Shown here piece after piece: positions 1 to 8,546 of a stretch of DNA of 21,772 nucleotides. Position 1 is the first letter of the stretch, and each line of letters starts with the position of its first letter. Source of the stretch: a virus; the IMG/VR virus record IMGVR_UViG_3300038701_000444, positions 1-21,772 of that record; one strand, given 5' to 3'. Under the pieces are notes generated by a model. The model did not search any database. It worked only from the letters and a program-made list of their open reading frames with translations, and was not told the DNA's origin. A program made the translations under genes and the position numbers.

Positions 1-798
1 ATTGAAAACTACTACGGCAGGCCATTAACCAATGACCAAGTAATGTTTCGACGTGAGAAGGTGGCCGAACTAGGCTCTGTCGAGGGCTTCAAGCGTGAGT
101 ATCCAGCGACAGCAAAAGAAGCATTCGAGAACGCAGCTAATAAGCAGCTGATTGACGGTTTGAATGTAAGTAGGGCGCTAGTACCTAAGCCAGACCTTCA
201 GGCGATAGGGCCGCGAATACTGGGTGTTGATGTTGCAAGGTTTGGTGACGATAAGTGTTCATGGTTCTGGCGGCAAGGGCGATATGCTAAACGTTTAGAA
301 TCTGAAGGTAAAATAAGCCTCACTGAATCGACAGGCATAACCAAGCGAATCATTGACCAGCTTAGGCCCGATGCCGTGTTCATTGACTTAGGCATGGGCG
401 CTGCACTCGTTGATAGCCTGCACGAGATGGGTTATGACGAGGTAGTCGGCGTTAACTTTGGCGGTGAGGCTTACGATAAGAATAAGTACACAAACAAGCG
501 TAATGAGATGTGGCAAGAGTGCGGTGAGTGGTTAAATGATTCGCCTGTGTGGATTGACGCTGAAGGTGATGATGCCGACGCAATCGAAATGGACCTATGT
601 TCACCTGAATACAAGTTTGACTCTAAAGGCCGAAAGGTCATGGAGAGCAAAGATGACACCAAGAAGAGGCTAGGTCACTCGCCTGATGACGGTGACGGGT
701 TGGTGTTGACATTTGCTCAACCAGTCGCTATGGCATACGCTGACGACAGCGGGTATAATAGTTTCAACAGTGGCCGCAGCGAAACAACAGGATATTAG
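1..798 (+). CDS. terL: Terminase large subunit, C-terminal part (5' end outside window)
   Basis: The reading frame is open from base 1, so the ATPase half lies outside the window and 265 residues remain. The visible part matches the RNase H-like nuclease domain of phage large terminases, which cuts concatemeric DNA during head filling. Three acidic motifs are seen: GVDVARFGDD (Asp at about residue 77 of the fragment), AVFIDLGMG (Asp about 129) and HSPDDGDGL (Asp about 229-232). The segment FKREYPATAKEAFE before the nuclease domain is typical of the linker in this family. The portal gene starts 2 bases after its stop, the usual order in tailed phages. The internal ATG at 43 is not a credible start because homology-like sequence continues upstream of it. 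The family call is firm; the subfamily is not resolved. Confidence 0.93.
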   Translation: MENYYGRPLTNDQVMFRREKVAELGSVEGFKREYPATAKEAFENAANKQLIDGLNVSRALVPKPDLQAIGPRILGVDVARFGDDKCSWFWRQGRYAKRLESEGKISLTESTGITKRIIDQLRPDAVFIDLGMGAALVDSLHEMGYDEVVGVNFGGEAYDKNKYTNKRNEMWQECGEWLNDSPVWIDAEGDDADAIEMDLCSPEYKFDSKGRKVMESKDDTKKRLGHSPDDGDGLVLTFAQPVAMAYADDSGYNSFNSGRSETTGY

Positions 799-800
799 GC

Positions 801-2924
801 ATGCAAGAATACGACACAGAAAGTGAAGAATTAGAGCAGGAAGAAGACCTAAACCTGTGTAACAAATACAGTGATGATGAGTTATCGAGACATTATTTAG
901 ACATCACGGCCGGTATTGAGAAAGACCGTGAAAGCATGGTTGAGTACCTCAAGAAGCATAAGAAGGCTATCAAACGTTGCAAGCTGCTACCTGATAATCT
1001 TGAAAAGAACTTCCCGTACAAGAACGCATCCAACGTCGTGCTCCCATACGTGTTAGACGCAGCGCTGGATTTCAATGCACGAGCCGTCCCGCCATTACTT
1101 GAACGTCAAGACATTTGCTACATCAAGGTCCAAGGCAAGGACGAGCACATCATCCCTCAAGAGTTGCCAATGGCTATTCAGCAGATAGCAGCCCAGCAAG
1201 GCCAAGAGGCCGCAATGCAGTTTGAGCAGCAAGCCATGGCTCAGATTGAAGCACAAACACCACCAAAGCAGGCAAGAGCCGAACGGGTAGCGACTGCAGT
1301 TAATTATGACCTGCAGTGCGGTATCGAAGGGTGGCGCGAAGAGATTGACCGGGGCTTAATGATACTTCCTGTTGTCGGGATGTTCTTCAAAAAGACATAC
1401 CAAGACAGCTCAAAGAACTGCCGCGTATCGGAAATGATATGGGCTGATAAGATGATCTATGATCACAACGCCCCAACTTTTGACGCTACTCCCCGCAAAT
1501 CGTTTGAATTCACCAAGACTCGTAACGAAGTAGTTTCGATGGTCCGGTCCGGCATTTACTGCAATATGGACCGCGTTGAAAAAGATAAGGAAAAGAAAGA
1601 ATACACATTCATTGAGTCTCATTGCGATATTGATCTTGATGATGATGGGTATGCAGAGCCGTATATGGTCGTACTGGATACCGAAACCAATAAGTTTGTA
1701 TCGATTTACGCGCTATTTGAAGAGTCAGACGTTAAGCGCAACGATAAAGATCAAGTTGTTTCTATTGACGGCGAGAAACATTTCACTCAGACGATATTCA
1801 TTCCAAACCCTGACGGTACAGCAACAGGGCTAGGTTATGGAATCCTATTGAGCGACATGTTCGACGTGATAGACACTGGCACTAATCAGATGATCGACGC
1901 TGGCACACTCAATAATACTGCAGCTAATTCAGCCATTATCCGCCAAGGGCAAAGAGTAGGGCCACGCGGGGCTAATCGAAGCAAGAAAGGCACGATAGAC
2001 GTACAGATAGGTAAGCTCACCACATTGGAAACCGGTGGCACTGGTCCATTACGTGATGACATCATGCAATTGCCGTTTAGCGGACCATCCGAATCACTGC
2101 GAATATTCATTGAACAACTAAAGATTGATGCGCGTGAAATGGTGGCCGCTAGTCACATGGTTGATGCGAACCCTAACGAAGCTATGGGTTTATACTTAGC
2201 ACGTCTTCATGAAGCTCTAGTTAAGCCTAACAGCATAATGATTCGTGTATTTAACGGGCTCACTAAAGAGTTTAAGCGAATCTATGATATTCAGCGCCGA
2301 TACTTAGGTCAGGAAGCCTATCAAGAGATTACAGGTGATCAACAAGCCGATTGGACTGCAGACTTTGAAGAAGACTATGACATTCGCACAACCGCAGATC
2401 CAAGCCAAGGTTCTGAAATGGAACGTGCCGCACGAGCTGAGACATATTTGGACCGCGCTCAAATGCTGCCGCAGGTGTTCGACCTTCGATACGCTGCCGA
2501 ACTATGGGTTGAGTCTATCGGACTAGACAAAGAGAAAGCAGTCCCTGCACCACAGCCTAATGAGCCAGACCCAATCCAATTGATTATCGCTCAAGCCCAG
2601 AAGCAAACATCTGAGGCGGAACAGCTCGCAGCGCAAGCAGATATGATTAGCGCACAAGCTAAGCTAATCGATGCCAACATTAAGCTTGCCAAGCTGGATA
2701 TAGAGATAGAAGAAATCGAAAGTAAGGTTTTGAAAAACTTGTCTGAAGTAGACAAGAACCAAAGCGGCGAACAGGTATCAGCAAGAAAGCTGGCACTTGA
2801 TGAGCTAAAAAACCAACGTGACAGTCTAAGAGGGCTGATAGATGCGACACAAGACCGAAGTCAAAGAATGGCTGAACCATCCACTAACCAAGCTATTCCA
2901 AGAGGCTTTACAGAAGGAATGTGA
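801..2924 (+). CDS. Portal protein
   Basis: This 707-residue protein follows the terminase directly and has the size of large podovirus portals (P22 gp1 is about 725 aa). The portal is the dodecameric ring at the head vertex through which DNA enters and leaves. The acidic N-terminus is followed by a conserved-looking patch, FPYKNASNVVLPYVLDAALD, near residues 70-90. The C-terminal 130 residues are rich in Ala, Gln, Lys and Glu and predicted helical and coiled-coil, like the barrel-forming tail of P22-type portals. AGGA at 789-792 gives a good ribosome site for the ATG at 801. The last 83 bases overlap the next gene in another frame. The call rests on position, length and the N-terminal pattern, since portals diverge strongly. 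Confidence 0.85.
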   Translation: MQEYDTESEELEQEEDLNLCNKYSDDELSRHYLDITAGIEKDRESMVEYLKKHKKAIKRCKLLPDNLEKNFPYKNASNVVLPYVLDAALDFNARAVPPLLERQDICYIKVQGKDEHIIPQELPMAIQQIAAQQGQEAAMQFEQQAMAQIEAQTPPKQARAERVATAVNYDLQCGIEGWREEIDRGLMILPVVGMFFKKTYQDSSKNCRVSEMIWADKMIYDHNAPTFDATPRKSFEFTKTRNEVVSMVRSGIYCNMDRVEKDKEKKEYTFIESHCDIDLDDDGYAEPYMVVLDTETNKFVSIYALFEESDVKRNDKDQVVSIDGEKHFTQTIFIPNPDGTATGLGYGILLSDMFDVIDTGTNQMIDAGTLNNTAANSAIIRQGQRVGPRGANRSKKGTIDVQIGKLTTLETGGTGPLRDDIMQLPFSGPSESLRIFIEQLKIDAREMVAASHMVDANPNEAMGLYLARLHEALVKPNSIMIRVFNGLTKEFKRIYDIQRRYLGQEAYQEITGDQQADWTADFEEDYDIRTTADPSQGSEMERAARAETYLDRAQMLPQVFDLRYAAELWVESIGLDKEKAVPAPQPNEPDPIQLIIAQAQKQTSEAEQLAAQADMISAQAKLIDANIKLAKLDIEIEEIESKVLKNLSEVDKNQSGEQVSARKLALDELKNQRDSLRGLIDATQDRSQRMAEPSTNQAIPRGFTEGM

Positions 2925-3132
2925 ATCATCCCGTCAAAAGATGATGGATGAAATCGAGAACTTGCATTTCAACACTGCACAAGATATGCAGAATCGAACC
3001 ATTGAATACAACGCAGCTCAATACGTTTATAAGTGTTTTAGCGATGAAGACGCAACAAACACAATCATTGAACTGATGAGCGCACACGGTTTACTTGAAG
3101 AAGAGGAAGACCAGAATGAAGCTACCCATTAA
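2842..3132 (+). CDS. Small hypothetical protein overlapping the portal 3' end
   Basis: This 96-residue, highly charged and probably all-helical protein has an acidic C-terminus (LLEEEEDQNE). I do not recognise a named family. The start at 2842 lies inside the portal gene but is preceded by AAGAGGG (2828-2834) seven bases upstream, a stronger site than anything before the internal ATG pair at 2941. This implies an 83-base overlap with the portal. Its 3' end overlaps the co-chaperonin gene by 17 bases, so all three are probably co-translated. Its position between portal and scaffold suggests a head-assembly role, which is inference only. Confidence 0.7.
   Translation: MRHKTEVKEWLNHPLTKLFQEALQKECESSRQKMMDEIENLHFNTAQDMQNRTIEYNAAQYVYKCFSDEDATNTIIELMSAHGLLEEEEDQNEATH
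3102..3110 (+). promoter_or_regulatory. Ribosome binding site setting the GroES-like start
   Basis: AGAGGAAGA lies 5 bases before ATG 3116. It argues for that start over the in-frame TTG at 3095, which has no comparable site. The same bases encode the acidic tail of the upstream gene. Confidence 0.7.
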
Positions 3133-3502
3133 GCCAGTTGGCTATCGAATGTTAGTTAAGCAAGTGATCCAAGAGAATAAGACCGAATCAGGTTTAATTC
3201 TAGCGACTGACGAAGAACACGAGCGCCAGCAGCGTGGATTCCCGATCTATGAAGTATTGGCCCAAGGTGACGCATGCTACAAAGCTAGAGACGGGCAAGA
3301 GTTCCCTGAGGGCAAGTGGTGCGAAGTCGGTGACATTATCTTGATGGATGGATACGCAGGCAAGAAGGTAAGCCCTGACGAGTTTATTTCACTTAACTCT
3401 GATGACGAAGAAATGAAGGCGGAGCTTAAAGATATGAAGCGCCTTAAATTAAACTTTCACTTAGTAAATGACGACTCAGTTATGGGAGTTCTAAAGAAAT
3501 GA
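3116..3502 (+). CDS. GroES-like co-chaperonin
   Basis: This 128-residue protein has a GroES/Cpn10 layout. The N-terminal strand IKPVGYRMLVKQ is followed by a mobile-loop segment (about residues 19-40) carrying the hydrophobic triad in GLIL (26-29), which in GroES docks onto GroEL. The conserved core VGDIILMDGYAGKK (71-84) follows, then a final strand HLVNDDSVMGVL. It is about 30 residues longer than bacterial GroES (about 97 aa), mainly from an acidic/basic helical insertion near residues 88-112. T4 gp31 is the classic phage GroES substitute, needed to fold its coat protein. Here the gene sits just before the scaffold and coat genes and overlaps the next start as ATGA, so a role in folding the coat or other virion proteins with host GroEL is likely. 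No GroEL gene is visible. Confidence 0.85.
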   Translation: MKLPIKPVGYRMLVKQVIQENKTESGLILATDEEHERQQRGFPIYEVLAQGDACYKARDGQEFPEGKWCEVGDIILMDGYAGKKVSPDEFISLNSDDEEMKAELKDMKRLKLNFHLVNDDSVMGVLKK

Positions 3503-4410
3503 GCGAAAACAGCGAAGCAGTAACGCCACAAGAGGCATTTATTCAAGGCATGGGTGAAGACGAGCCGGCCGTGATTGACAATGAAGCTGTCGATAACGAA
3601 GAATTTGACAGTGAAGAACCACAAGAATTAGTGCTAGATCATGACCCTAGTGACGATGACCCAGATGAATACTGGCTAGAGTTTGCCAAGTCGAAAGGCT
3701 GGAGCGATAACTCTGAGAAGGTAAAGCCAGGGTATTTCACTGATTACAAGGCTTTTGTGCGCAATCATGACCGCATCCAAGACAGTAAAATGTCAAAGAG
3801 TGAAGTCAGCAAGCTACAGAAAGCAATTGAGGAAACAGCACGGCAGACCGGTGAACTGACACGCATGCAGCAGCAGCGCCATGAGCAAGAAGTGGCGACG
3901 TTAAAGCAGCAGTTAGAGCAACGCAAAGAGGCGGCTAAATCATCCTTGGATTTTGATGATTACGAAGAGGCAGATAGCCAGCTCAAGAAGCTTGAGACAA
4001 CGACGGCAACCACAACATCCGAGCAAGAGCCTACAGAGCCTCCTATTTTTGTTTCGTTTCGAGAAGATAACCCAGAGCTAAAGCATGGAGCCGACACGTT
4101 TGATGAGGAGTTAAATACGCTCGTTGAATCAAAGGTCAACAATGCTTTACGGTCTGGTGAAATCAAATCTGAATACCAGCTTGTTAAGTTTATGGAAAAG
4201 GCTGTTGAAAGCTCCAAAAGTGGCTTGGCGCGGTACCAGCAAAAGCCAACACGAACAGCGCCGCCAACAAACCGAGCTAATAAATCAGTGACCATCAAGC
4301 CAACGCCGGATAAGCTAAACCCAGATGCACGTAAATTCTATGATCATTTCAAAAGCATAGGTCTAGACGGTGCAGCAGAAGAATTCCTCAACTCAACACT
4401 AGGAGCATGA
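3499..4410 (+). CDS. Putative capsid scaffolding protein
   Basis: The 303-residue product has a strongly acidic N-terminal 65 residues, a Gln/Glu/Lys-rich coiled coil around residues 95-165 and a basic, Thr/Pro-rich stretch near 245-270 before a short helical C-terminus. This mixed acidic, coiled-coil and basic-tail design, and the place just before the decoration and coat genes, are typical of podovirus scaffolding proteins. These co-assemble with coat protein and leave before DNA packaging; in P22 a basic C-terminal element binds coat. Its start overlaps the stop of the GroES-like gene as ATGA. No protease motif was seen. Scaffolds share little sequence, so the call rests on architecture and synteny. 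Confidence 0.7.
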   Translation: MSENSEAVTPQEAFIQGMGEDEPAVIDNEAVDNEEFDSEEPQELVLDHDPSDDDPDEYWLEFAKSKGWSDNSEKVKPGYFTDYKAFVRNHDRIQDSKMSKSEVSKLQKAIEETARQTGELTRMQQQRHEQEVATLKQQLEQRKEAAKSSLDFDDYEEADSQLKKLETTTATTTSEQEPTEPPIFVSFREDNPELKHGADTFDEELNTLVESKVNNALRSGEIKSEYQLVKFMEKAVESSKSGLARYQQKPTRTAPPTNRANKSVTIKPTPDKLNPDARKFYDHFKSIGLDGAAEEFLNSTLGA

Positions 4411-4414
4411 TCTA

Positions 4415-4969
4415 ATGAGTAAGACAAGTAATCGACAATCAGCAACAACTCAACGCGGAAGCGAAGACCGTTCACGTACTACAGGACGGGAGAAACGTCA
4501 AGAAATTAGACAAAAGACATCAAAACCTTTAAAATTATCGGTAGAAGGTGTTAAGACTGCTTTAGAAAAAGATCTAGGCAAGTCAATACAGCTTAAATGG
4601 GTGCGGCATACCACAATCGACCATCACGAAAACATCGGTTGGGAAATGGTACCAGACACTCTAAAGAGTAAAATAAACCGGTACACTGAAGACGGACGAC
4701 TAAAGCCAAAGTCAGAAAATGTACAGGACGCAGAAGCAGGTGCTTACACTGCACAAGTTGGGAAGAATGAATATAACTTCCTGATGTATAAAGACCTTGA
4801 AGCCTACTTAGCGGAAGACGTAGAGTGGAATAAAGAAGAGGCGGCGCGGCCAATGGATTCTATACAGAGTTCGGCGGCAATGGGCGAAAGAGCCGGTTTA
4901 GGTGGTGACGTTGGATCATACCAGCCTAAACAAAAGGTGAAAATTGAAAAACAACGTGAAGCATATTAA
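4415..4969 (+). CDS. Conserved phage virion-type protein, function unknown
   Basis: This 184-residue protein has a Ser/Thr/Gln/Arg-rich, probably disordered N-terminus (about 1-38). A compact domain follows with LKWVRHT and GWEMVP segments, a Glu/Lys-rich helix near residues 125-145 and a Gly/Ala-rich, basic tail. The W-V...GW-x-x-VP spacing resembles a small protein often found between scaffold and coat genes in podoviruses, but I cannot name a family with confidence. It begins 4 bases after the scaffold-like gene. A capsid-associated or assembly role is inferred from position. Confidence 0.65.
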   Translation: MSKTSNRQSATTQRGSEDRSRTTGREKRQEIRQKTSKPLKLSVEGVKTALEKDLGKSIQLKWVRHTTIDHHENIGWEMVPDTLKSKINRYTEDGRLKPKSENVQDAEAGAYTAQVGKNEYNFLMYKDLEAYLAEDVEWNKEEAARPMDSIQSSAAMGERAGLGGDVGSYQPKQKVKIEKQREAY

Positions 4970-4981
4970 TTAGGAGGCCTT

Positions 4982-5569
4982 ATGGCTAACTCAGATATAC
5001 CACGCGGTTTCTCGCCTATCGGCTCAACGTCTTCTTCAGACTACACTGGAAAGACTCAGGCCTACGCGATTGCCGCAGCAGATACAACTATTTACGGTCG
5101 TGGCGACCTCGTTAAGCGTACCGGTGAAATGGTAACGATTGACGGTCAAACCTATCCAGTCGTTGCACGAGCTACAGCAGGCGGAACTCTATTAGAGGGC
5201 GCTATTGTTGGCTTTGATATCGACACAGATAGCTACTCGACTTTCCGAAGTGCTGGTGCTAAATCAGCTCCCAGAATTTGTTACTTGCCAGCCGATCCAT
5301 ACGTTGAGTATGAAGCGCAGGCAGACGGTAACATTCCAGATGCAAGCGCAGGCTTGAACGCCGCTATCATTGTTGGTAACGCAGACTCTGTAACTGGTCA
5401 ATCAATCATGGAAATTGATTCAGGCACAACTACTGCACCAGCAACCACTGCTACCCTAGCTTTACGCTTAGTTCGTCGTTCACGATCAGTGAGCAACGAG
5501 TCAGGTGCGAATGCTGTTTGGGTTGTTCGAATCAACAACAGCGCAACGCGCTCAACAACCGGACTATAA
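4982..5569 (+). CDS. Putative head decoration / capsid-associated protein
   Basis: The 195-residue product is rich in Ala, Gly, Ser and Thr and looks mostly beta. The N-terminal half contains GDLVKRTGE and LLEGAIVGFDID, patterns seen in phage structural proteins placed before the coat gene. The C-terminal part (LALRLVRRSRSV and after) is basic. TAGGAGG at 4971-4977 is a near-perfect ribosome site, which suggests high expression, and the coat gene follows after 12 bases. A decoration or cement protein on the capsid is the best reading; another minor head protein is possible. Confidence 0.6.
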   Translation: MANSDIPRGFSPIGSTSSSDYTGKTQAYAIAAADTTIYGRGDLVKRTGEMVTIDGQTYPVVARATAGGTLLEGAIVGFDIDTDSYSTFRSAGAKSAPRICYLPADPYVEYEAQADGNIPDASAGLNAAIIVGNADSVTGQSIMEIDSGTTTAPATTATLALRLVRRSRSVSNESGANAVWVVRINNSATRSTTGL

Positions 5570-5581
5570 GGGGGTAATATT

Positions 5582-6508
5582 ATGGATGGTGCACAAGGTG
5601 GACGTACTACCTCGGGTGATTTAGGTCGCCTCATAGAGTCCGGCGTTAATGCCGTGATTAACCAATCAAACAAAGAATATGCTCCTGAGTATAGCGACAT
5701 TTTAAGCGTCCAAAGCTCAACAAAGGCATATGAAACCGATACGCCATTTGGTGATTTCGGAGTTGCTAAAGTAAAAGATAAAGGCGCAGGCCTTGAGTAT
5801 GATGATATGGTCGCGGGTAATTCTAAGAAATACCAGCACATCACATATGCTTTGGGCGCTCAGATTGAATGGGAAGCGATGCAAGATGATCAATACCAAG
5901 ACTTAGGCGTAAAAGCTGGTCAAGGTTTGTCACGAGCATTAAACCAGACTAAAGAAATTGTTGCAGCTAACGTCTTTAACCAAGGCTACGGATCAACGAC
6001 TACCTGGGACGGTCAAGCGTTATTCTCAGCATCACACGCTTTATTGAAGGGCGGAACGATGTCCAACATGCTAGCAACTGCAGCACCGTTGTCTGAGGCT
6101 GCACTTGAAGATGCCTTGATCAATATTTCATTGTTCGTTGATGATGGTGATCGAATCATCAAAACTATGCCGATGTCTTTGCATATCGCCCCAGGCAATA
6201 TGTTTAACGCTGAGCGCATTATGGCTTCAACGCTTCAAAACGATACAGCCAACAACGCAACTAACGCTATGAAGTCTATGGGCGTATTGCCGGGTGGCTA
6301 TAAAGTTAACCACTTCTTCACTAACGCTGACAATTGGTTTATTAAGACTGATGCAATGAACGGCGGTAAGATGTTCCTTCGTAATCCAGCGCCTATTACT
6401 GGCATGGATGACGACTTTGGTACATTCGACTATCGTCACAAGATTGCACAACGCTGGTCGGTTGGTGTTTCTGATTTCCGTGGTTACTACGGCTCAGGCG
6501 ACAACTAA
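5582..6508 (+). CDS. Major capsid protein
   Basis: This 308-residue protein has the hallmarks of an HK97-fold coat protein of the Mu gpT-like type. They include an N-terminal helical arm, a spine region (QHITYALGAQIEWEAMQDD, about 85-103) and the motif WDGQALFSASH (142-152), with LHIAPGNMF in the second half. A strong ribosome site (GGGGG, 5570-5574) lies 7 bases upstream and an intrinsic terminator lies 7 bases after the stop, as expected of the most abundant virion protein. All nine arginine codons are CGN, unlike the genes from 7305 on. No N-terminal protease-cleaved domain is evident, consistent with a separate scaffold. Confidence 0.88.
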   Translation: MDGAQGGRTTSGDLGRLIESGVNAVINQSNKEYAPEYSDILSVQSSTKAYETDTPFGDFGVAKVKDKGAGLEYDDMVAGNSKKYQHITYALGAQIEWEAMQDDQYQDLGVKAGQGLSRALNQTKEIVAANVFNQGYGSTTTWDGQALFSASHALLKGGTMSNMLATAAPLSEAALEDALINISLFVDDGDRIIKTMPMSLHIAPGNMFNAERIMASTLQNDTANNATNAMKSMGVLPGGYKVNHFFTNADNWFIKTDAMNGGKMFLRNPAPITGMDDDFGTFDYRHKIAQRWSVGVSDFRGYYGSGDN

Positions 6509-6515
6509 AATACCT

Positions 6516-6540
6516 CGGCACCTTCGGGTGCCGTTCTTTT
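6516..6540 (+). terminator. Intrinsic terminator after the capsid gene
   Basis: A perfect 7-bp stem (CGGCACC 6516-6522 with GGTGCCG 6527-6533) closes a UUCG-type tetraloop and is followed by TTCTTTT. It lies 7 bases after the coat stop and before the next ribosome site. It should reduce transcription into the downstream structural genes or stabilise the 3' end of a coat mRNA. Confidence 0.88.
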
Positions 6541-6559
6541 ATAGAACGAGGAAAATATT

Positions 6560-6976
6560 ATGGCAAGTCCAACACGATTTACTAAAGTAGGCACATCTGG
6601 AAAAACCGGTGTCGCTTCAAACACTCAAGACTCCTATCTTCAAACTTTCGAATTCCCAGTTGTTGCCGTTGCGAGTGCGGCAGAGCAAGACACTGGCGTT
6701 GCAGCCCCTACAAAGGCCGTGCAAGTCATTAGTGCAATGCTCTACGTTAATACGGCAGAAGCTACAGCAGCGGCTAAAACGCTCACAGTGGGTACAACTT
6801 CTGGCGGCGGTGCAGATGCATTAGATGCAACCTCTGTTGCTGCTACTGGTCCAATTGGTACGCCTGTAACGGCTGCCTTTGTTGGTGGCGGTAACTGGTC
6901 TTACACTTTAGCTGGTGCAGATTTCGCAGAGTTGGACGCGGTTGCAGTAATTACCGTTAAAGCTATCGACGTATAG
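6560..6976 (+). CDS. Small beta-rich structural protein
   Basis: This 138-residue product is very rich in Ala, Thr, Val and Gly (for example TAEATAAAKTLTVGTTSGGG), with no charged helical segments. Such composition is usual for a beta-sandwich virion protein. It is the first gene after the terminator and has its own GAGGAAA ribosome site. I do not recognise the family. A decoration, head-fibre or connector-associated role would fit. Arginine is almost absent. Confidence 0.55.
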   Translation: MASPTRFTKVGTSGKTGVASNTQDSYLQTFEFPVVAVASAAEQDTGVAAPTKAVQVISAMLYVNTAEATAAAKTLTVGTTSGGGADALDATSVAATGPIGTPVTAAFVGGGNWSYTLAGADFAELDAVAVITVKAIDV

Positions 6977-6984
6977 GCCGAGAC

Positions 6985-7305
6985 ATGAAGTCACCCATTA
7001 CTGTTACACAAAGCAGCTTAGGGTCTTCACGCTGGATTCCCGTTGATTACAAGCAAACACCATTCAATATAGGGATGGGCGTTAAGCTTTCAGCGGGTGC
7101 GGTCCTGACTTATACAGTCGAGCACACGTTTGACGATATTCAAAACCCAAATATAACGCCGGTAGCGTTTCCGAATGCCGACCTAAACTCGCTTTCAGCT
7201 AATGATGACGGAAATTATGCCTTTCCTGTAAAGGCTATCCGTTTGACTGTTGGTTCGTACACGTCAGGCGATGCAACGTTATTGATCGTTCAAGGAGGTA
7301 CGTAA
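6985..7305 (+). CDS. Small structural protein, likely paralogue of the protein at 8823-9140
   Basis: This 106-residue, beta-rich protein has the pattern TYTVEHTFDD ... DLNSLSAND ... PVKAIRLTVGS ... ATLLIVQGG. The same order of elements is seen in the 105-residue protein at 8823-9140, including matching positions of Ala-Ile-Arg-Leu/Val near the C-terminus. The two are probably diverged copies of one beta-sandwich fold. The stop overlaps the next start as TAATG. A virion role is inferred from context. Confidence 0.6.
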   Translation: MKSPITVTQSSLGSSRWIPVDYKQTPFNIGMGVKLSAGAVLTYTVEHTFDDIQNPNITPVAFPNADLNSLSANDDGNYAFPVKAIRLTVGSYTSGDATLLIVQGGT

Positions 7306-8546
7306 TGTCTGGGACAGTTACATATAGAGGCGCTGGACTTTCTGGCGGTGTCGGGTCTGGCATAAATCTTGACGCATGGGGGCATCAAAAGGTTGTCCAT
7401 GATTATTCCTTGGTTCATGGTATGTTCACGTTTGAGGTCCCTTCAGCGGTTTGGAAGGAGTCTAGAAACGGTATTGAAGATATAACAGGCTTTACAAATG
7501 CAACCTCAGTGGATGGCAAATTAAATTTAGTTGCGGGTGCTACGCTTGGTGATCTGACTGTGTTGGATACTTTTAGGCATCCTCGATATGAGCCTAACAG
7601 GGGTCATACCTATTCTGCGAGCGTGTTCTTGCCTGACCCTACTGCTGATGGGGTTCGGGATTTTGGCATGTTCACAGGGGAATCAGGCGTATTTTTTAGG
7701 TTGAAGTCTGACGGTAATTTATACGCTTGTAGAACTACTACGACATCTGGCGCGGGTACAGTAACGTTTGATGATGAGCCAATTACAATCCCATTCCCTA
7801 TTGACTTAGAGAAGGGAAATATTTATGACATTCAAATGCAGTGGCGCGGCGTAGGAAATATAAAATTCTTTATTGGCAACCCAGCAACCGGACTTCTAGA
7901 AGAGGTTTATTCGATGGATCTGCTAGGGAATCTTGAGCAGTTGAGCGTGTACAACCCTGCTATGCCGATAGCATTTAGATGTGAAAATCTAGGCGACAAC
8001 GTTGCGATTGAGTCAGGGTGTGTTGATGTAAGCACAGAGGGCGGCTCTAATTACGATGGAACCTATGGATCTCTAGGGACTAGCACGGACTCGGGCTCTA
8101 TAGCTGTTAGCGGAATAGACACGCCTGTGTTAGTTGTTCACAGTAAAAGCTCATTTTCAGGAAGGATAAATACAAGGGATATATTAAACCTAACGGCTAT
8201 CGGTTACGCTGACCAACGGTGTGTTTTCAGAATATGGCTAACAAGGGATGGTACTGCAATTACCCTAAACGACCAAGCATGGACTGACTTTAGGGACGCT
8301 AACATTGAATACATCGAGTACAACACGCCAATTGTAGCGACGCCAGTTAGTTTTGATAAAACCAAGGCTATACAGCAGTTTTCAGCAAGGGTCAATCTAG
8401 ACGACTCGTACACGTCAGACGCCGTTTTTGATAAGGCTGCCGCGCTAGTCCTCACTCCTGGTGACTATTTGATTTTCACCATGCAAAGGGAAAATGCAGG
8501 GAATGCGAATGTTGGTGTAACCTATGAGTTTAGTGAGGAAATATGA
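7305..8546 (+). CDS. 413-residue phage structural protein
   Basis: The protein opens with DAWGHQKVVHDYSLVHGMFTF (residues about 23-43), which resembles a motif at the start of many podovirus and siphovirus structural proteins. A beta-rich body follows with repeated receptor- or fibre-like strands. It could be a head fibre or a large decoration protein, or a beta-jelly-roll carbohydrate-binding virion protein; the sequence does not decide. By hand count 14 of 18 arginines use AGA/AGG, against 0 of 9 in the major capsid gene, so the gene looks recently acquired. It starts inside the stop of the previous gene (TAATG) and ends in an ATGA overlap with the next. Confidence 0.6.
   Translation: MSGTVTYRGAGLSGGVGSGINLDAWGHQKVVHDYSLVHGMFTFEVPSAVWKESRNGIEDITGFTNATSVDGKLNLVAGATLGDLTVLDTFRHPRYEPNRGHTYSASVFLPDPTADGVRDFGMFTGESGVFFRLKSDGNLYACRTTTTSGAGTVTFDDEPITIPFPIDLEKGNIYDIQMQWRGVGNIKFFIGNPATGLLEEVYSMDLLGNLEQLSVYNPAMPIAFRCENLGDNVAIESGCVDVSTEGGSNYDGTYGSLGTSTDSGSIAVSGIDTPVLVVHSKSSFSGRINTRDILNLTAIGYADQRCVFRIWLTRDGTAITLNDQAWTDFRDANIEYIEYNTPIVATPVSFDKTKAIQQFSARVNLDDSYTSDAVFDKAAALVLTPGDYLIFTMQRENAGNANVGVTYEFSEEI

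Noticed and set aside
3095-3115. TTG start for the GroES-like gene
   Set aside because: The added residues are basic and unlike GroES, and the ribosome site AGAGGAAGA fits ATG 3116.
5398-5844. 148-codon - strand frame across the decoration and capsid genes
   Set aside because: It is antisense to strongly supported structural genes, with no family pattern.
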